From: CAZFZT01 sp964523675
GTDB lineage: Bacteria; Planctomycetota; Phycisphaerae; Phycisphaerales; SM1A02
NCBI GenBank assembly: GCA_964523675.1
Contig: CAZFZT010000037.1
Span: forward strand, 1-31,335
DNA length: 31,335 nucleotides
Direction: 5' to 3'
Shown: in pieces, positions 23,710 through 31,335 of the stretch
How the letters are laid out: each line of letters starts with the position of its first letter
How positions within the stretch are numbered: the first letter of the stretch is position 1
Program-made: the position numbers and the translations under genes
Notes under the pieces: model-generated
Seen by the model: only the letters and a program-made list of their open reading frames with translations
Database searches by the model: none
What the model was told of the DNA's origin: nothing

Positions 23710-24443
23710 GTCCTTCTCAAAACGACTTCGCCGCAGCCAGGCGCATCCTGAGCGGAGCGCAAACAATCGCAACCTTCTCCGGTGCGGGACTCAGCGCGGA
23801 ATCTGGCGTGCCGACGTTCCGCGGCGGTGCAGGTGAAGAGGGCGGCGGTCTGTGGGCGAGATTCGATCCAATGACGCTCGCTTCGCCGCAGGGCTTCGCT
23901 CGTGATCCCGAACTCGTCATCGAGTGGTACCGCTGGCGTCGTCGCCTGATCGCAGCCGCTGCACCGAACGCAGCGCACCGCGCGCTCGCAGCGCGAAGCG
24001 AAATGGCACATGTGACGCAGAACGTCGATGACCTGCTTCATCGTGCGGGCGCGAGGCACGTCATTCAGCTTCATGGCACCATCGCCATCGATCGGTGTCA
24101 CGATGCATGCGGCCACGAAGAAGCCATCGACCTCGCCGATCCGCCCGGGCTGCGCCGATGCGCCTGCGGCGCATCGATGCGTCCCGGCGTCGTCTGGTTC
24201 GGCGAAGCGCTGCCGCAACATGCCTGGACGGAAGCGGAGCGACTGTGCAGTGAATGCAATGCGCTGCTCGTCATCGGCACGAGCGCGGTCGTTTATCCAG
24301 CGGCCGGCTTAATCAGCATGGCCAAGTCGGCAGGCGCGAAGGTAATCCTCGTCAACACCTGCGCAAGCGAAGCAAGCAGTCTCGCAGATGTCGAACTCAT
24401 CGGCCCGGCAGGTGATGTGGTGCCGAAGCTGCTGGACGGCTAA
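23706..24443 (+). CDS. Sirtuin NAD-dependent protein deacylase, SIRT5/CobB class
   Basis: The 245-residue enzyme removes acyl groups from protein lysines using NAD. It has the NAD motif FSGAGLSAESGVPTFRG (24-40), QNVDDLLHRAG (105-115), catalytic His123 in LHGTI, zinc Cys131, Cys135, Cys152 and Cys154, and GTSAVVYPAAGL (191-202). Tyr75 and Arg78 in EWYRWRRR match the Y-x-x-R pair that lets SIRT5 and CobB bind succinyl and other acidic acyl groups. The first zinc pair is C-x3-C and the second C-x-C, tighter than the usual C-x2-C. Length is standard. The start overlaps the HEAT lipoprotein stop by 4 bases. It is cytosolic. Its physiological targets are not shown by the context. Confidence 0.92.
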   Translation: MSPSQNDFAAARRILSGAQTIATFSGAGLSAESGVPTFRGGAGEEGGGLWARFDPMTLASPQGFARDPELVIEWYRWRRRLIAAAAPNAAHRALAARSEMAHVTQNVDDLLHRAGARHVIQLHGTIAIDRCHDACGHEEAIDLADPPGLRRCACGASMRPGVVWFGEALPQHAWTEAERLCSECNALLVIGTSAVVYPAAGLISMAKSAGAKVILVNTCASEASSLADVELIGPAGDVVPKLLDG

Positions 24444-24495
24444 GCGGCTGCTGACACCATTGCACCGAACCGTCTCCTGCAGTATCCTCACCACC

Positions 24496-27400
24496 ATGGC
24501 GCGGAAGCGGACAACCGGGGCCGCAGTCCCCGACGCAAGCGAAAGCACAACGCCGGCTTCGAGTGAACTCACGCCCGGCGTCTTTGTTCAGCGATGGCGG
24601 GGCCGTGAACTCTCCGAACGCGCCAGCGCGCAGCCGCACTTTACCGACCTGTGCCGCATGCTCGGCGTGCCCGCCCCGACCGACGATCGGTCGCGCGACG
24701 CCGAGTACGGCTTCGAGGCCCGCACCGACATCTCCGCATCCGGCGTGTACGCCACCCGCAACGAACAAGGCCAACTCTATCGCGTCGAGACCGGCACCGG
24801 CGGCCGTTCCGGGGGGTTCGCCGACGTCTGGAAACGCAACCACTTTGCGTGGGAATATAAACGCGCCGGCAAGCACAGGAACCTCGCCTCCGCCCTGAGC
24901 CAGCTGCGCATCTACGCGCCGAGTCTCGGCAATCCGCCGCTGCTTGTCGTCTGCGACATCGATCGCTTCGAGATTCACACGAACTTCACCGGCTACCCGT
25001 CCACCAGCTTCGCCTTCCATATCTCCGAACTCATCACGCCTTCTGAGGATTGGAAAGCCGCCCGCGCCGAAGACGGGCGCAACATCTCGCCGATCGAAGT
25101 CCTCCGCAAGGTCTTTGATGATCCGCACTGGTTCAAGCCGCCGAAAACGCGCGAAGCAGTTACCGCCGAATATGCAAAGGACATCGGCGAACTCGCCAAG
25201 GCGCTCCGCGCTGCGGGCAATGATCCTCATGATGTAGCTCATTTCCTCATGCAGATCGTCTTCTGTTTCTTCGCCGAAGACATCGACCTTCTGCCGAGCA
25301 AAGTCTTCACGAACCTCATCGAAAAGTGTCTCGACCGCGCCTCCACCTTTGCCGAGAAGGCCCGGGCCCTCTTCAAAGCCATGGAGCTTGGCGGGCACTT
25401 CGGAGCCGACACCATCCGCTGGTTCAACGGCGGCCTCTATCACAACGTCGATGCGGACCCCATCATCAACATCGGCCCCGCCTGGCTCGCCAAACTCCTC
25501 ACCATTGCGAAGAAAGACTGGAACGCCGTCGATCCCACCATCTTCGGCACGCTCTTCGAGCGATCACTCGACCCCGACAAGCGCTCTCAGATCGGCGCCC
25601 ACTACACCAGCCGCGAAGACATCCTCCTGATCGTCGAACCGGTCGTCATGGCTCCGCTCCGCCAGCGTTGGCTGCACATCCAGAAGGAGGTCGCTGAACT
25701 TCTTGAGTTGCGCCGCGAAGAGGGCGCAAAGCCCAATCCCAGCAAACAGCGCATCCGCAACTACTCGAAAAAAATCGAAACCGCCATCACCGACTTCGTC
25801 GATCACCTCGGCGGTCTGACCATCCTCGACCCCGCGTGCGGCTCCGGCAACTTCCTCTTCGTGACCATCCAGCAACTGCTTGACCTCGAAAACGAAGTCC
25901 GCGCCTTCGCCGCCCGCCCGGAAATCGCCGTCAACTTCACCCAGCGCATTCGCCCCACGCAGCTGCGCGGCATTGAGGTCAACGACTACGCCTGCGAACT
26001 CGCGCGCGTCTCCATCTGGATCGGCTACCTCCAGTGGCTCCACGCCAACTCGACCGCAGGCGAGCGCAAGCCCATCCTCGATGCGCTCGACACCATCGAA
26101 CACCGCGATGCCATCCTCGCATGGGAGAAGAACGGTCACCCGCTGAATGTGTGGGAGGAAGGAGCCACGTGCGCCGGCAAGGCCGAGTGGCCTGAAGCGG
26201 ACTTCATCATCGGTAACCCGCCGTTTCTAGGATTCGCGAAGTTTCGCGAGTTCGGACTTCCGGAGGAGTACATCCAGGCGATGAACGCTTCGTTTGACCT
26301 CAGTGGCAAGTCCGATCTCTGTTGCTATTGGTTCGATATTGCGCGAACGCTTATTCTGCGAAGCAAGCGAGGCGGCTTTCCGAGAGTCGGCCTGCTTGCT
26401 ACGCAAGCAATACGAGGCGAATTCAATCGTGACGTTCTGCGCCGCATCAAGGGATCATGCGGCATCTTCATGACGTGGACAAACAGGCCCTGGGTTGTCG
26501 AAGGTGCATCCGTTCGCGTATCAATCGTAGGATTTGACGATGGCACCGAAGTGACCCGCCGGTTGGATGGATTCGTCGTTCCAGACATCAATGCTGACCT
26601 GACGACTGGTCAAGACCTCCGTCAAGCACAAAAGCTCACAGAGAACAGCGGGATTTCCTTTGAGGGTATCCAAAAGGGCGGCCCGTTCGATGTAACGTGG
26701 GATGAAGCCCTACGGCTGATGCGGAAGCCGAATCCAAACCGAAGGTCAAGCTATGAAGTGTTGAAGCAACGGTTCAATACGAACGCGATCACTGATCGAT
26801 ACGACGGCGAACTTATCGTCGATTTCGGGGGATCGATGAGCGAGCGAGACGCATCGCAGTTCGAAGCGCCGTTCGACTACATCGCAAAGCACGTCAAACC
26901 GAAACGGCAAAAGAATCGGCAGCCGTCTTTGTGCGAACGATGGTGGATTCACAAGTGCCCACGGCCCGAGATGATGGAGGCACTCAGTGGTCTCAGTCGA
27001 ATCCTCGTAACAACACGCGTTTCGAAGTTTCGACTCTTCGCGTGGCTCGGTGCTCATGCCCACGTGGACAGCCGACTCTTCGCCTTCGCGTTTGACACGG
27101 ACTACGCCTTCGGCGTTCTACATTCGGCGGTCCATGAAGTGTGGGCCATGCGAGTCGGCGCTCGTCACGGCGACGGAGGCGAGAGCGGCCGACCAACCTA
27201 CAACAACACCACCTGCTTCGAGACTTTCCCCTTGCCATGGCCGCCCGGAAGTGAACCCGTCAATGATCCGCGCTACAAAGCCATCGCCGCCGCGGCGAAG
27301 GAATTGAACGAACTCCGCGAGAACTGGCTCAACCCGCCGGAGTGGATCAAAGCCATCGAGCAGCAGGTGGACATCAATGAAGACTTCTCTGATGTGACCG

Positions 27401-27783
27401 ACGAAAAGGCGCGCGAACTCCTCTACAAAAGCGCAGTCATGGCCTACGCCGCCAAGGACAAGAAGCTCAAGGCCAGAACGCTTACGAACCTCTACAACGA
27501 GCGGCCGTCGTGGCTGCGGCTCGCACACCGCCGGCTTGATGAAGCCGTCATCGCCGCCTACGCGCACATTGACCCCGAAGGCGATTGGCGGTTCGAGTGG
27601 GCGAAGGTCTATGAACCGTTCGGCGCAGGCGAGATCACCATCAGCAAGAAGGGGAAGTCGAAAGATTCCGAAGAGGTCGTCGCCGCCAAACAGGCGGCGA
27701 TCGCGCAGCGCAAGCAAACGGACGAGCGCATCCTCGCCAACCTGCTTCGGCTCAATCAGGAGCGAGCGAACACAGCGCGGTGA
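24496..27783 (+). CDS. Type IIL (MmeI-like) restriction-modification enzyme
   Basis: The 1095-residue single chain combines cutting, methylation and target recognition. Near the N-terminus D110-x9-E120-Y-K122 (in ADVWKRNHFAWEYKRAGKHR) has the same spacing as the MmeI nuclease motif. A helical linker follows. The adenine methyltransferase has motif I DPACGSGNF (445-453) and motif IV NPPF (574-577). The target-recognition part is likely at about 680-900. A C-terminal helical region ends KQAAIAQRKQTDERILANLL. MmeI itself has 919 residues, so this is a longer member. There is no separate methylase or specificity gene, as expected of Type IIL. ATG 24496 starts 53 bases after the sirtuin; no ribosome binding site is obvious. 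Codon use changes between about 26200 and 27180. Target sequence unknown. Confidence 0.88.
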   Translation: MARKRTTGAAVPDASESTTPASSELTPGVFVQRWRGRELSERASAQPHFTDLCRMLGVPAPTDDRSRDAEYGFEARTDISASGVYATRNEQGQLYRVETGTGGRSGGFADVWKRNHFAWEYKRAGKHRNLASALSQLRIYAPSLGNPPLLVVCDIDRFEIHTNFTGYPSTSFAFHISELITPSEDWKAARAEDGRNISPIEVLRKVFDDPHWFKPPKTREAVTAEYAKDIGELAKALRAAGNDPHDVAHFLMQIVFCFFAEDIDLLPSKVFTNLIEKCLDRASTFAEKARALFKAMELGGHFGADTIRWFNGGLYHNVDADPIINIGPAWLAKLLTIAKKDWNAVDPTIFGTLFERSLDPDKRSQIGAHYTSREDILLIVEPVVMAPLRQRWLHIQKEVAELLELRREEGAKPNPSKQRIRNYSKKIETAITDFVDHLGGLTILDPACGSGNFLFVTIQQLLDLENEVRAFAARPEIAVNFTQRIRPTQLRGIEVNDYACELARVSIWIGYLQWLHANSTAGERKPILDALDTIEHRDAILAWEKNGHPLNVWEEGATCAGKAEWPEADFIIGNPPFLGFAKFREFGLPEEYIQAMNASFDLSGKSDLCCYWFDIARTLILRSKRGGFPRVGLLATQAIRGEFNRDVLRRIKGSCGIFMTWTNRPWVVEGASVRVSIVGFDDGTEVTRRLDGFVVPDINADLTTGQDLRQAQKLTENSGISFEGIQKGGPFDVTWDEALRLMRKPNPNRRSSYEVLKQRFNTNAITDRYDGELIVDFGGSMSERDASQFEAPFDYIAKHVKPKRQKNRQPSLCERWWIHKCPRPEMMEALSGLSRILVTTRVSKFRLFAWLGAHAHVDSRLFAFAFDTDYAFGVLHSAVHEVWAMRVGARHGDGGESGRPTYNNTTCFETFPLPWPPGSEPVNDPRYKAIAAAAKELNELRENWLNPPEWIKAIEQQVDINEDFSDVTDEKARELLYKSAVMAYAAKDKKLKARTLTNLYNERPSWLRLAHRRLDEAVIAAYAHIDPEGDWRFEWAKVYEPFGAGEITISKKGKSKDSEEVVAAKQAAIAQRKQTDERILANLLRLNQERANTAR

Positions 27784-27796
27784 ACGGCGGTGAATA

Positions 27797-27826
27797 AACA
27801 ACCGGCCGCTTTCGCGGCCGGTTGTT
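27797..27826. terminator. Bidirectional terminator between the Type IIL enzyme and rpoC
   Basis: A 13-bp stem, AACAACCGGCCGC (27797-27809) and GCGGCCGGTTGTT (27814-27826), closes a 4-base TTTC loop. It sits 14 bases past the stop of the plus-strand gene and 42 bases past the rpoC stop on the minus strand, so it can serve both convergent transcripts. Confidence 0.85.
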
Positions 27827-27867
27827 CTTGATGGATGAATGTATTCAGCGCGACTGTGCCTGCCGGC

Positions 27868-30800
27868 TCAATCTTCGCTGCCGCCCCCGGAAGCGGGGAC
27901 GGTTTCCTCTTCGGCTTCGACTCGTGAAAGGACTTCGACGACGGTCGGCTCTTCGCCTTCGGCTGCGCGGCGTCGTTCTGCGCCGGCGAGTTCCGCCGCC
28001 TCGATCGCTTCGCTGATCATCGACTCCTCTTCCTCGGGCATCTCGGGTTCCTCGACCAGACGCTTGACCTTCATGTTCTGGTAGGGGTGGAACCCGGTAC
28101 CGGCCGGGATGAGGTGGCCGAGCAGGACGTTCTCCTTCAGGCCAGTGAGTTCGTCGACCGCGCCGCGGAGCGACGCTTCCGTAAGCACCTTCGTGGTCTC
28201 CTGGAACGATGCGCCGGAGAGGAACGATTCGGCCTGGAGCGACGCCTTGGTGATGCCCAGCAGCAGCACCTGCGCGGTGGCGGGTCGAGCCTTGCGCGTC
28301 TTGGCTGGCTGCTTGCCTTCTGCTTCGGCAAGTGCGTTGGCTTCTTTGACCTCGTCCTTGGGTACGAGCGCCTCGACGGGCAGGTTGGTGTCGCCCGAAT
28401 CAGTGATGCGGAGCATGTTGCCTGCGATCTTGTTCTGCTCGCGGAAGTGGAACTTGTCCACGACCTCGTTGGGAAGCAGTGAAGTGTCGCCGGGTGACTG
28501 GATGCGCACCTTGCCAAGCATCTGACGAAGAATGACTTCGATGTGCTTGTCTGAAATCGGCACGCCCTGGGCGCGGTACACGTTCTGCACCTCGTCGAGC
28601 ATGTAGTAGTAGAGCGCTTCCTCGCCCTTGATGCGCAGGATGTCTGCAGGGATGAGCGGACCTTCAGTCAGCGGATCGCCTGCCGAGACGTAATCGCCGG
28701 TATGCACGAGCAGGTGCTTGCCCTGCGGCACGTGGTGATCGATCTCTTCACCTGACTGCGCAATGACGCGAATGGTCATCTTGCCCTTGCGCTTATCGGA
28801 GTGCAGTTCGACCTGGCCGGAGATTTCGGCGGTGACGGCCGGTTCCTTGGGCACGCGGGCTTCGAAGATTTCGGTGACGCGTGGCAGACCACCGACGATG
28901 TCGGCGGAGCCGGCCACGTCGCGCGGCTGGCGGGCAAGCATCTCGCCGGCATTGATCTGCTGACCTTCCTTGACCTCGATGCGCGCCTTAGCGGGCAGGT
29001 GGTGGAAGTCGAGAATGGTGCCCTTGTCATCTTCGACGACGATCTGCGGATGCTTCTCACCGGTGTGTTCGATGACGATGAGTTCCGCAGCGCGGCCGCC
29101 CTTTGCGGCTTCTTCGCGAACAGTGAGGCCGACCTCGATGTCCTTGAAGCGCACGGTGCCGGACTTCTCTGCGAGAATGGGCATGCGGTGCGGATCCCAT
29201 TCAACCAGCGTGGAGCCCTTCTTGACGGCCTCGCCGGGCTTAAAGTGAATGGTTGCACCGTAGGGGACCTTGTACTTCTCCAGTTCACGACCTTTATCGT
29301 CCATGACGGCGACTTCACCGTTGCGCTTGAGCGCGGTCAGATAGGTGGCGCCATCCGGACCTTCGACCTCGACCTGATTGCAGTCGCGAAGTTCAATGGT
29401 GCCGCTGTGGGAGCAGCGGATGGAGGTTTCGAGCAGGCCGCGCGACGCAACACCACCGGTGTGGAACGTGCGCATCGTCAATTGCGTGCCCGGCTCCCCG
29501 ATCGACTGAGCGGCAATGGTGCCGACGGCAAGACCTTCTTCGACGAGCTGGCTCGTGGACATGTCCATGCCGTAGCAGTTCGCACACACGCCGCGCGGCG
29601 TGTCACAGGTGAGCGGGCTGCGCACCTGCACGGAGTCGATGCCAAGCCGCTCAATCTGCTCCGCGACCTCGTGCGTGATGAGCTGATTCTCTTCGACGAT
29701 GGTTTTGTCAGTGATGGGATTGATGATGGAGTATCGCGCGGTGCGACCGATGATGGCTTCGCGCAGCGGCACGTCCACCTCTTCGCCTTTGTAGATGGCG
29801 CGCTTGGGGATGCCCATCTTCGTGCCGCAGTCGGGTTCATTGACGACGACGGCCTGAGCGACATCGTAGAGCTTGCGGGTCAGATAGCCGGAGTCGGCCG
29901 TCTTGAGCGCCGTGTCTGCGAGTCCCTTTCGCGCGCCGTGGGTTGAGGAGAAGTACTCGAGCACGTTGAGACCTTCGCGGAAGTTGGCGCGAATGGGCGT
30001 CTCAATGATTTCACCCGAGGGCTTGGCCATCAGGCCGCGCATGCCGGCGAGCTGCTGCATCTGGCTGATGTTGCCGCGTGCGCCGGAGGTGGACATGAGG
30101 TAGACTGGATTGAGGTAACGCCGGCCCTCTTCGGAGTTGATCGGCACTTCCCGGCCGAGCTCGTCGCGGCGGTCCTTCTGAAGCGTTTCCACCAGATGCT
30201 TGGTGATCTGTTCGCGGCAATGGGCCCAGAGGTCGAGCAACTGATTATGCCGCTCGCGCTCGGTGATGGCGCCTGCGTCGTAGTTGCGCTCGACCCGGTC
30301 GACCTTCTTCTGCGTGGCGTCGAGCAGTTCCTGCTTGGTGGAAGGAATGCGCAGGTCCGTGATACCGATCGAGAGGCCGGAGACGGTCGAGGTCTTGAAG
30401 CCGATGTCCTTGAGGGCGTCGAGCAGTTCGATCGTCCTGGCCCGGCCGAGAATCTCGTAAGTGCGGTCGATGACGTCGCTGCACCCCTTCTTGGTGAGGG
30501 TGCAATTGAAGAACGGCATGCCATCAGCGAGAATATCGCTGAAGAGCACCCGGCCGACGGTGGTCACGATGCGGCGATGGTGCGGCAGGTTCTCAATCGC
30601 ACCCTTTTCCTTGTTGACCACGGTGTCGAATCGCTGCAACTTCACGACGATGCGTTCGTGAATGCCGACCTGTCCGTGATCCCACGCAAGGATGGCCTCG
30701 ACCGAGTTGCGGAAATGGCGAAGCTTCTCGACGGGCCTTGTGTCGCCCTCATCCATGTACGTGATGAAGTAGACGCCCATGACGATGTCCTGCGAAGGCG

Positions 30801-31335
30801 ACATGATCGGCGCGCCGTTGGCCGGGCTGAAGATGTTGTGCGTCGAGAGCATGAGCACATGCGCTTCGGCCTGGGCCTCAATCGAGAGCGGCAGGTGGAC
30901 CGCCATCTGGTCACCGTCAAAGTCCGCGTTGTATCCCGTGCAGACGAGTGGATGCAGCGTGATGGCGTTGCCTTCAACGAGCACCGGCTCAAAGGCCTGA
31001 ATACCCATGCGGTGAAGCGTGGGGGCGCGGTTGAGGAGGACCGGGTGCTGATAGATGACCTGCTCGAGGATGTCCCACACTTCCGGATCACGCCGCTCAA
31101 GCATGCGCTTGGCGCTCTTGATGGTGTCAGCGAGGCCGTGCTCCTTGAGCTTGCGGATGATGAACGGCTGGTAGAGTTCAAGGGCGATCTTCTTCGGAAG
31201 GCCGCACTGGTGCAGCCGCAGCTCCGGGCCGACGACAATGACGGAGCGCGCGGAGTAGTCGACGCGCTTGCCGAGGAGGTTTTCGCGGAAGCGGCCCTGC
31301 TTGCCCTTGATCATGTCGGTGAGCGACTTGAGCGG
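27868..31335 (-). CDS. rpoC: RNA polymerase beta' subunit (C-terminal part, 5' end beyond the window)
   Basis: The frame stays open to the right edge (PLKSLTD before MIKGKQGRF), so about 1155 codons are visible and the N-terminal third is missing. It includes the region KRVDYSARSVIVVGPELRLH, the catalytic magnesium loop NADFDGDQM, the bridge-helix/trigger-loop region around TSGARGNISQMQQLAGMRGL, and zinc-binding Cys in LTCDTPRGVCANCYG. It also has QSIGEPGTQLTMRTFHTGG. Near the C-terminus are VLTEASLRGAVDELTGLKEN and LLGHLIPAGTGF, followed by an acidic, lineage-specific tail of about 80 residues ending GGSED. The subunit forms most of the active site of RNA polymerase with RpoB. rpoB is expected upstream, outside the window. 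Confidence 0.97.
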   Translation of the reverse strand, partial: PLKSLTDMIKGKQGRFRENLLGKRVDYSARSVIVVGPELRLHQCGLPKKIALELYQPFIIRKLKEHGLADTIKSAKRMLERRDPEVWDILEQVIYQHPVLLNRAPTLHRMGIQAFEPVLVEGNAITLHPLVCTGYNADFDGDQMAVHLPLSIEAQAEAHVLMLSTHNIFSPANGAPIMSPSQDIVMGVYFITYMDEGDTRPVEKLRHFRNSVEAILAWDHGQVGIHERIVVKLQRFDTVVNKEKGAIENLPHHRRIVTTVGRVLFSDILADGMPFFNCTLTKKGCSDVIDRTYEILGRARTIELLDALKDIGFKTSTVSGLSIGITDLRIPSTKQELLDATQKKVDRVERNYDAGAITERERHNQLLDLWAHCREQITKHLVETLQKDRRDELGREVPINSEEGRRYLNPVYLMSTSGARGNISQMQQLAGMRGLMAKPSGEIIETPIRANFREGLNVLEYFSSTHGARKGLADTALKTADSGYLTRKLYDVAQAVVVNEPDCGTKMGIPKRAIYKGEEVDVPLREAIIGRTARYSIINPITDKTIVEENQLITHEVAEQIERLGIDSVQVRSPLTCDTPRGVCANCYGMDMSTSQLVEEGLAVGTIAAQSIGEPGTQLTMRTFHTGGVASRGLLETSIRCSHSGTIELRDCNQVEVEGPDGATYLTALKRNGEVAVMDDKGRELEKYKVPYGATIHFKPGEAVKKGSTLVEWDPHRMPILAEKSGTVRFKDIEVGLTVREEAAKGGRAAELIVIEHTGEKHPQIVVEDDKGTILDFHHLPAKARIEVKEGQQINAGEMLARQPRDVAGSADIVGGLPRVTEIFEARVPKEPAVTAEISGQVELHSDKRKGKMTIRVIAQSGEEIDHHVPQGKHLLVHTGDYVSAGDPLTEGPLIPADILRIKGEEALYYYMLDEVQNVYRAQGVPISDKHIEVILRQMLGKVRIQSPGDTSLLPNEVVDKFHFREQNKIAGNMLRITDSGDTNLPVEALVPKDEVKEANALAEAEGKQPAKTRKARPATAQVLLLGITKASLQAESFLSGASFQETTKVLTEASLRGAVDELTGLKENVLLGHLIPAGTGFHPYQNMKVKRLVEEPEMPEEEESMISEAIEAAELAGAERRRAAEGEEPTVVEVLSRVEAEEETVPASGGGSED

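Noticed and set aside
23706..27783. Sirtuin plus restriction enzyme as a combined Sir2-type defence system
   Set aside because: The sirtuin is a standalone CobB/SIRT5-type deacylase coupled to the upstream HEAT gene. It lacks the fused or SLOG-type features of defence Sir2 proteins, and a 52-base gap separates it from the restriction gene.

Overview
The window looks like chromosomal DNA of a GC-rich planctomycete, most likely of the class Phycisphaerae. The pointers are a PEP-CTERM protein ending in the PGPGSLALLG...RRRR form common in that class, a T5SS/PEP-CTERM-associated repeat protein, a HEAT-repeat lipoprotein, and genes with weak or no Shine-Dalgarno sequences next to a few with strong ones. 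This is inference from protein style; no 16S rRNA is present.

Layout. Positions 1-1400 are all on the minus strand: the first 15 codons of a gene leaving the left edge, a terminator, an overlooked 57-codon gene, and an overlapping XRE regulator/ImmA-type metalloprotease pair. An unusual tRNA lies just upstream of that pair. Then come a divergent heme oxygenase and SAM methyltransferase (1822-3267), a heptanucleotide tandem repeat (3264-3333), and a large secreted protein built from two copies of a ~370-residue unit (3340-5808, minus). After a 631-base gap, a plus-strand operon encodes an oligopeptide-type ABC importer (membrane-anchored binding protein, two permeases with large insertions, one ATPase; 6440-12609). 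It is followed by a small lipoprotein and a fused hydantoinase/5-oxoprolinase (13057-16953).

On the minus strand, 17018-19432 holds two surface or exported proteins separated by a clear terminator. A TPR protein (minus) and a HEAT-repeat lipoprotein (plus) diverge at 21170/21475. The lipoprotein gene overlaps a SIRT5/CobB-like sirtuin by 4 bases. The sirtuin is followed by a single-chain Type IIL (MmeI-like) restriction-modification enzyme (24496-27783). A bidirectional terminator separates it from rpoC, which runs off the right edge.

The importer and the 5-oxoprolinase may work together in uptake and breakdown of peptides or cyclic amides. The XRE/ImmA pair and the Type IIL enzyme look like accessory or defence genes; the rest looks like core or lineage-specific chromosome. 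I found no insertion sequence, CRISPR array or prophage. The most interesting leads are the tRNA with a six-pair anticodon stem and a mismatched identity, the insertions in both permeases, the duplicated secreted protein, the small 57-codon gene, and the codon-use mosaic inside the Type IIL enzyme.
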